Of a stretch of DNA of 64,000 nt, positions 61,420 through 64,000 are shown piece by piece. The DNA is taken from contig CASFID010000036.1 in the NCBI GenBank assembly GCA_949294665.1, positions 18,485-82,484 on the forward strand. The letters are read 5' to 3'. A model generated the notes under the pieces. That model saw only the letters and a list, made by a program, of their open reading frames with translations, ran no database searches and was not told the DNA's origin. The position numbers and the translations under genes are program-made. Within the stretch, counting starts at the first letter, position 1, and every line of letters begins with the position of its first letter. Origin of the DNA: an uncultured Eubacteriales bacterium. GTDB lineage: Bacteria > Bacillota > Clostridia > Lachnospirales > Lachnospiraceae.

Positions 61420-62751
61420 TCAGTCGTTGATCCGGCCGGCAAGCTCTTTCGCTGCCTGTCTGCAGTCGGCCATCACTTTCGCCGTATCGATCTTCGTAAG
61501 CCTCCTGTCTTTCATCAGGACTTCGCCGTTGGCTACTGTCGTCATTACATCATGCCCTGTTACACCGAATAAGAGATGGCTGTTTATATTGTTCTCATTC
61601 ATCGGTGTAAGCGGATCATAGTCGACGATGATCACATCGCCCGCCGCGCCCTCTTTCAGGACGCCCAGTTCCTGCTTGAGGTATCTTCCCGCAATCTTTG
61701 CGTTATTCTCAAAGAGCATCTGCGGCACTTCTCCCCATGCTGCGTTCGGATCACAGAGGTGATGTTTGTGCAGAATATTTGCCACTTTCCACGATTCCAT
61801 CATGTCATGTGTATATCCGTCCGTACCGAGGCCGGTCAGGATTCCCCTGTGCACCAGCTCCATAGTCGGCGGGCATCCGCACGCGTTGCCCATATTGGAC
61901 TCCGGATTGTGGACTACCATAGTTCCTGTTTCCTTTATTAAGTCCATTTCATGAGGATTGATGTAAATACAGTGTCCGAGAAGCGTCTTTTCTCCGAGGA
62001 TTCCGTGATCCATCAGACGATCAACGATCCGTTTCCCGTAATGCTTCAGACAGTGATGCAAGTCTTCGATCCCCTCTGCCACATGAATGTGATATCCCAC
62101 TTCATCCGGTTTATTGGCAGCCGCCAATGCAAACGTTTCATCAGAGATCGTAAACTGTGCATGCATACCCATCATCCCGGCGATCATCCCGGAATCATCC
62201 TGAAGTGCATGACGGATAAACTCCGCATTCTCCATAACAGATTCTCTCGCTTTGTCCATCCCGTCTCTGTCAGAAATCTCGTAGCAGAGGCAGGAACGTA
62301 CTCCTGTCTCTTTTGCCGCTTTCTCAATTTCAAAAAGAGAGCCCCTTATCGAGCCGAAACTTGCATGGTGGTCAAAAATCGTGGTCACGCCGTTTCTGAT
62401 ACAGTCGATATAAGTAGCCATGGCACTTAAATATGTATCATGCAGTGTGAGGCTGCGGTCGATCGTCCACCACTGTCCGTCAAGGATGTCCAAAAATCCT
62501 TTCGGATCGTAGCCCTTTATGGAAAGCCCTCTTGCAAATGCGCTGTAAATATGCTCGTGTACATTGATAAAGCCGGGCATGATCAGACCGCCTTTTGCAT
62601 CGATGTACTCTGCTTCGGGATATGCTTTTCTGACTTCCTCTGCAGAACCCACTTTACAGATTGCAGTGCCGTCGATCGCGACTGCGCCATTCTCGATCAG
62701 CGGGCACGCGGCGTCTCTTGTGATAACTTTTCCATTACCTAAAACAAGCAT
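61420..62751 (-). CDS. ssnA: SsnA-type aminohydrolase
   Basis: A 443-residue amidohydrolase of the SsnA family: GFINVHEHIYSAFARG, HIHVAEGIEDLHHC, HCIYINPHEMD and LGTDGYTHDMME form the metal site of deaminases acting on cyclic substrates (guanine deaminase relatives). In several bacteria ssnA lies with selenium-dependent hydroxylase genes and purine degradation genes. It is the first gene after the regulatory region and 88 bp before the permease. Confidence 0.9.
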   Translation of the reverse strand: MLVLGNGKVITRDAACPLIENGAVAIDGTAICKVGSAEEVRKAYPEAEYIDAKGGLIMPGFINVHEHIYSAFARGLSIKGYDPKGFLDILDGQWWTIDRSLTLHDTYLSAMATYIDCIRNGVTTIFDHHASFGSIRGSLFEIEKAAKETGVRSCLCYEISDRDGMDKARESVMENAEFIRHALQDDSGMIAGMMGMHAQFTISDETFALAAANKPDEVGYHIHVAEGIEDLHHCLKHYGKRIVDRLMDHGILGEKTLLGHCIYINPHEMDLIKETGTMVVHNPESNMGNACGCPPTMELVHRGILTGLGTDGYTHDMMESWKVANILHKHHLCDPNAAWGEVPQMLFENNAKIAGRYLKQELGVLKEGAAGDVIIVDYDPLTPMNENNINSHLLFGVTGHDVMTTVANGEVLMKDRRLTKIDTAKVMADCRQAAKELAGRIND

Positions 62752-62843
62752 GTTAATTTCTCCTTTTTATTCATTTTACACATACCGCCCTCAGTGCGCC
62801 ATCGCTGATTTCTGTGCAATTCGCACACTAAGTCCTGTCACTG

Positions 62844-62872
62844 ATTATAGAATACCATTAATAATGTATAAA
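62844..62872 (-). promoter_or_regulatory. Promoter of the purine/hydroxylase operon
   Basis: A perfect TATAAT (62844-62849 on the minus strand) and a poor -35 TTTATA (62867-62872) with a 17-base spacer. The weak -35 with operator boxes 14-48 bp further upstream is the layout expected when an activator is needed. Confidence 0.6.
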
Positions 62873-62885
62873 TGCAACATGAATT

Positions 62886-62920
62886 CTAAATATTTTTTAG
62901 AGCATCTAAAAATTTTTTAG
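62886..62920. promoter_or_regulatory. Operator pair 1, upstream of ssnA
   Basis: CTAAATATTTTTTAG (62886-62900) and CTAAAAATTTTTTAG (62906-62920) are two near-palindromic 15-bp boxes with a 20-bp period. The same two sequences, in the same order and spacing, recur in front of the divergent regulator gene. Confidence 0.75.
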
Positions 62921-62972
62921 GTATTTAAAAACAGCTTTTTTACCTCCTGCGCAGATTAAATAATTTTATATG

Positions 62973-63006
62973 CAAAAAGGCGCCTGATCCGTAAATCAAG
63001 CGCCTT
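62973..63006 (-). terminator. Hairpin with U-run between the two operator pairs
   Basis: AAGGCGCTTGAT and ATCAGGCGCCTT pair around a six-base loop, one G-T type mismatch, and are followed by TTTTTGC on the minus strand. No minus-strand gene lies upstream within the divergent region, so it may trim transcripts started near the regulator promoter or insulate the operon. Confidence 0.6.
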
Positions 63007-63052
63007 GCTTCGTGAGTTAATATAACCTTTTTTCGCACATCTGTCAATATCC

Positions 63053-63087
63053 CTAAATATTTTTTAGATTGCCTAAAAATTTTTTAG
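63053..63087. promoter_or_regulatory. Operator pair 2, upstream of the regulator gene
   Basis: CTAAATATTTTTTAG (63053-63067) and CTAAAAATTTTTTAG (63073-63087), again a 20-bp period. The pair ends 8 bp before the -35 of the regulator promoter. Confidence 0.75.
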
Positions 63088-63095
63088 AAAAAGTA

Positions 63096-63123
63096 TTGAC
63101 TCTATATTTTTTTATGCTATGAT
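63096..63123 (+). promoter_or_regulatory. Promoter of the YheO/DauR-like regulator
   Basis: TTGACT (63096-63101), a 16-base spacer and TATGAT (63118-63123). The start codon at 63174 has AGGTG seven bases before it, which leaves a leader of about 45 bases. Confidence 0.7.
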
Positions 63124-63173
63124 GAGTTTAGAGACACATGACAGACATGCTTACTAAAAAGGCAGGTGAAGCA

Positions 63174-63821
63174 ATGGAGCAGATACTTCATTTTCTTAAG
63201 CAGCTTGCACACGGACTCGCAGCCCAGTTCGGGAATTCCTGCGAAGTCGTCATCCACGATCTGACAAAAAAAGACCTTGACAAATCCATCGTCTATATTG
63301 AAAACGGACATGTCTCCAACCGCCATACCGGCGACGGCCCGTCAGGCATCGTGCTGGAGACTCTGAGATCCGATCCCGGCAGACTCAAGGATAAACTCGC
63401 TTATCTGACAAGAACAGATGACGGCAGGATCTTAAAATCCAGTACACTTTACATCCGTAATGAAGAAGGAAAGATCGTATATATCTTTTCCATGAATTAC
63501 GACATAACTACCCTGCTCGCGGCAGAGAACTCCATCCGCGGACTGGTTCAGACCGAACCCGAGGACAGCCATGGAGAGGATGCTTCAGACTCTCCGCAGA
63601 GGATCACCCATAATGTGACCGAACTCCTCGATCTGCTCATTGAACAGGCAATCGCCAGAGTAGGCAAGCCCGTCGCGATGATGAATAAAGACGATAAAGT
63701 CGCCGTAGTGCAGTATTTGAATAACGCCGGAGCATTTCTCATCACCAAATCCGGCGACAAAGTCTCGTCCCTGCTGGGGATATCAAAATTTACATTATAT
63801 AGCTACATGGACAAAGGATGA
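63174..63821 (+). CDS. YheO/DauR-like PAS-HTH transcriptional regulator
   Basis: A 215-residue protein. The N-terminal 120 residues match the YheO-like PAS domain (CEVVIHDLTKKDLDKSIVYIENGH, KSSTLYIRNEEGKIVYIFSMNYD), and the C-terminal 60 residues are a HTH (NNAGAFLITKSGDKVSSLLG and SKFTLYSYMD). Proteins of this group respond to small molecules such as amino acid isomers or purine intermediates. The start is ATG 63174, supported by a ribosome site; two earlier in-frame ATGs at 63138 and 63147 lack one and would leave almost no leader. It is divergent from ssnA and should bind the operator pairs. Confidence 0.88.
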   Translation: MEQILHFLKQLAHGLAAQFGNSCEVVIHDLTKKDLDKSIVYIENGHVSNRHTGDGPSGIVLETLRSDPGRLKDKLAYLTRTDDGRILKSSTLYIRNEEGKIVYIFSMNYDITTLLAAENSIRGLVQTEPEDSHGEDASDSPQRITHNVTELLDLLIEQAIARVGKPVAMMNKDDKVAVVQYLNNAGAFLITKSGDKVSSLLGISKFTLYSYMDKG

Positions 63822-63952
63822 ACATGCGCCGAAATCGGCAGTATATGCCGTGCAAGCTTGCTTGCAGGCGGCAGATAATGGCGATACCGGCATATGGCGG
63901 ACGCCATCAGCGAGAAGCAGCCACGAAGGGGCGGATTCGAGCTGGCATGTTC
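63820..63952 (+). other. Structured element, four-way-junction-like
   Basis: Closing arms GAACATGC (63820-63827) and GCATGTTC (63945-63952) enclose three smaller stems: GCCG/CGGC (63828-63839), TGCCG...CGGCA with an inner GCAAG/CTTGC, and TGGCG/CGCCA. The first arm overlaps the regulator stop codon. No protein is encoded. It could be a structured RNA leader, a terminator-like unit or a repeat; nothing here decides. Confidence 0.5.
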
Positions 63953-63985
63953 TCAATATCGTAAATCAATAACATTTCATATATT

Positions 63986-63992
63986 AAGGAGG
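63986..63992 (+). promoter_or_regulatory. Ribosome binding site for a gene starting beyond the window
   Basis: AAGGAGG eight bases before the right edge of the window; the start codon should lie immediately after position 64000. It shows that a plus-strand gene follows the structured element. Confidence 0.6.
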
Positions 63993-64000
63993 TTCCACAA

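Noticed and set aside
62886-63087. Short CRISPR-like repeats in the purine promoter region
   Set aside because: The 15-bp boxes are palindromic, spaced by only five bases and limited to two pairs at promoters, so they are operators, not a CRISPR array.

Overview
The window is a stretch of chromosome from a low-to-mid GC anaerobic Bacillota, most likely a gut Lachnospiraceae (Clostridium cluster XIVa). The evidence is the gene set (clpC next to radA, DUF1836, a YerC-type TrpR-like regulator, TIGR04076, DUF3784, the protein usually mislabelled endosialidase), strong AGGAGG-type ribosome sites with frequent GTG and TTG starts, and a selenium-dependent molybdenum hydroxylase and purine-degradation locus. 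No rRNA, tRNA, CRISPR array or intact mobile element was seen. All product calls are made by eye from motifs; no database search was run.

Layout. 1-9.1 kb is housekeeping: a thioesterase fragment, radA, a small conserved protein, clpC with its own GntR regulator and a palindromic operator, an RlmI-type methyltransferase and a UvrA paralogue. 9.1-12.8 kb is a tightly overlapping four-gene cassette: HTH-PIN-ankyrin protein, radical SAM enzyme, P-loop kinase/HAD phosphatase fusion and phosphoribosyltransferase. I could not match it to a named system. 13.2-18.4 kb is a decaying island: an XRE membrane regulator, a broken prophage tail module (tape measure and tail protein pseudogenes), and, antisense between those tail genes, a frameshifted Abi_2 gene preceded by a compact RNA gene with its own promoter and terminator; an IS transposase remnant closes the island against rlmD.

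18.4-26.3 kb is core again (rlmD, pcrA, DUF1836, YerC, PHP hydrolase, a zinc-ribbon membrane protein). 26.3-39.0 kb is a second unusual block of ten minus-strand genes in two transcription units: a ClpX-like unfoldase, two unrecognised proteins, McrB, McrC and a RecQ-like helicase, then two small unrecognised proteins, a ClpP with intact catalytic residues and a soluble VirD4/TraG-like ATPase. It has the composition of a defence or DNA-processing island with its own Clp protease.

39-50 kb holds an orphan NMT1-like binding protein, a MATE transporter, modABC for molybdate uptake with a ModE-type operator, a MobA-like/ModE fusion regulator, and several small membrane or regulatory genes. 50-63.8 kb is one co-directional purine and selenium-molybdenum hydroxylase operon (ssnA, NCS2 permease, ygfK, hydantoinase, yqeC, yqeB-mocA fusion, ferredoxin, xanthine dehydrogenase) divergent from a YheO/DauR-like PAS-HTH regulator. 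Two pairs of identical-spaced palindromic boxes lie in front of the two divergent promoters. The molybdate genes and this operon fit together: uptake, cofactor maturation, purine import, hydroxylation and ring opening.

The strongest leads for something undescribed are the 9.1-12.8 kb cassette, the 26.3-39.0 kb ClpXP/McrBC/RecQ/VirD4 block, the RNA gene beside Abi_2, and the paired operators of the purine regulon.
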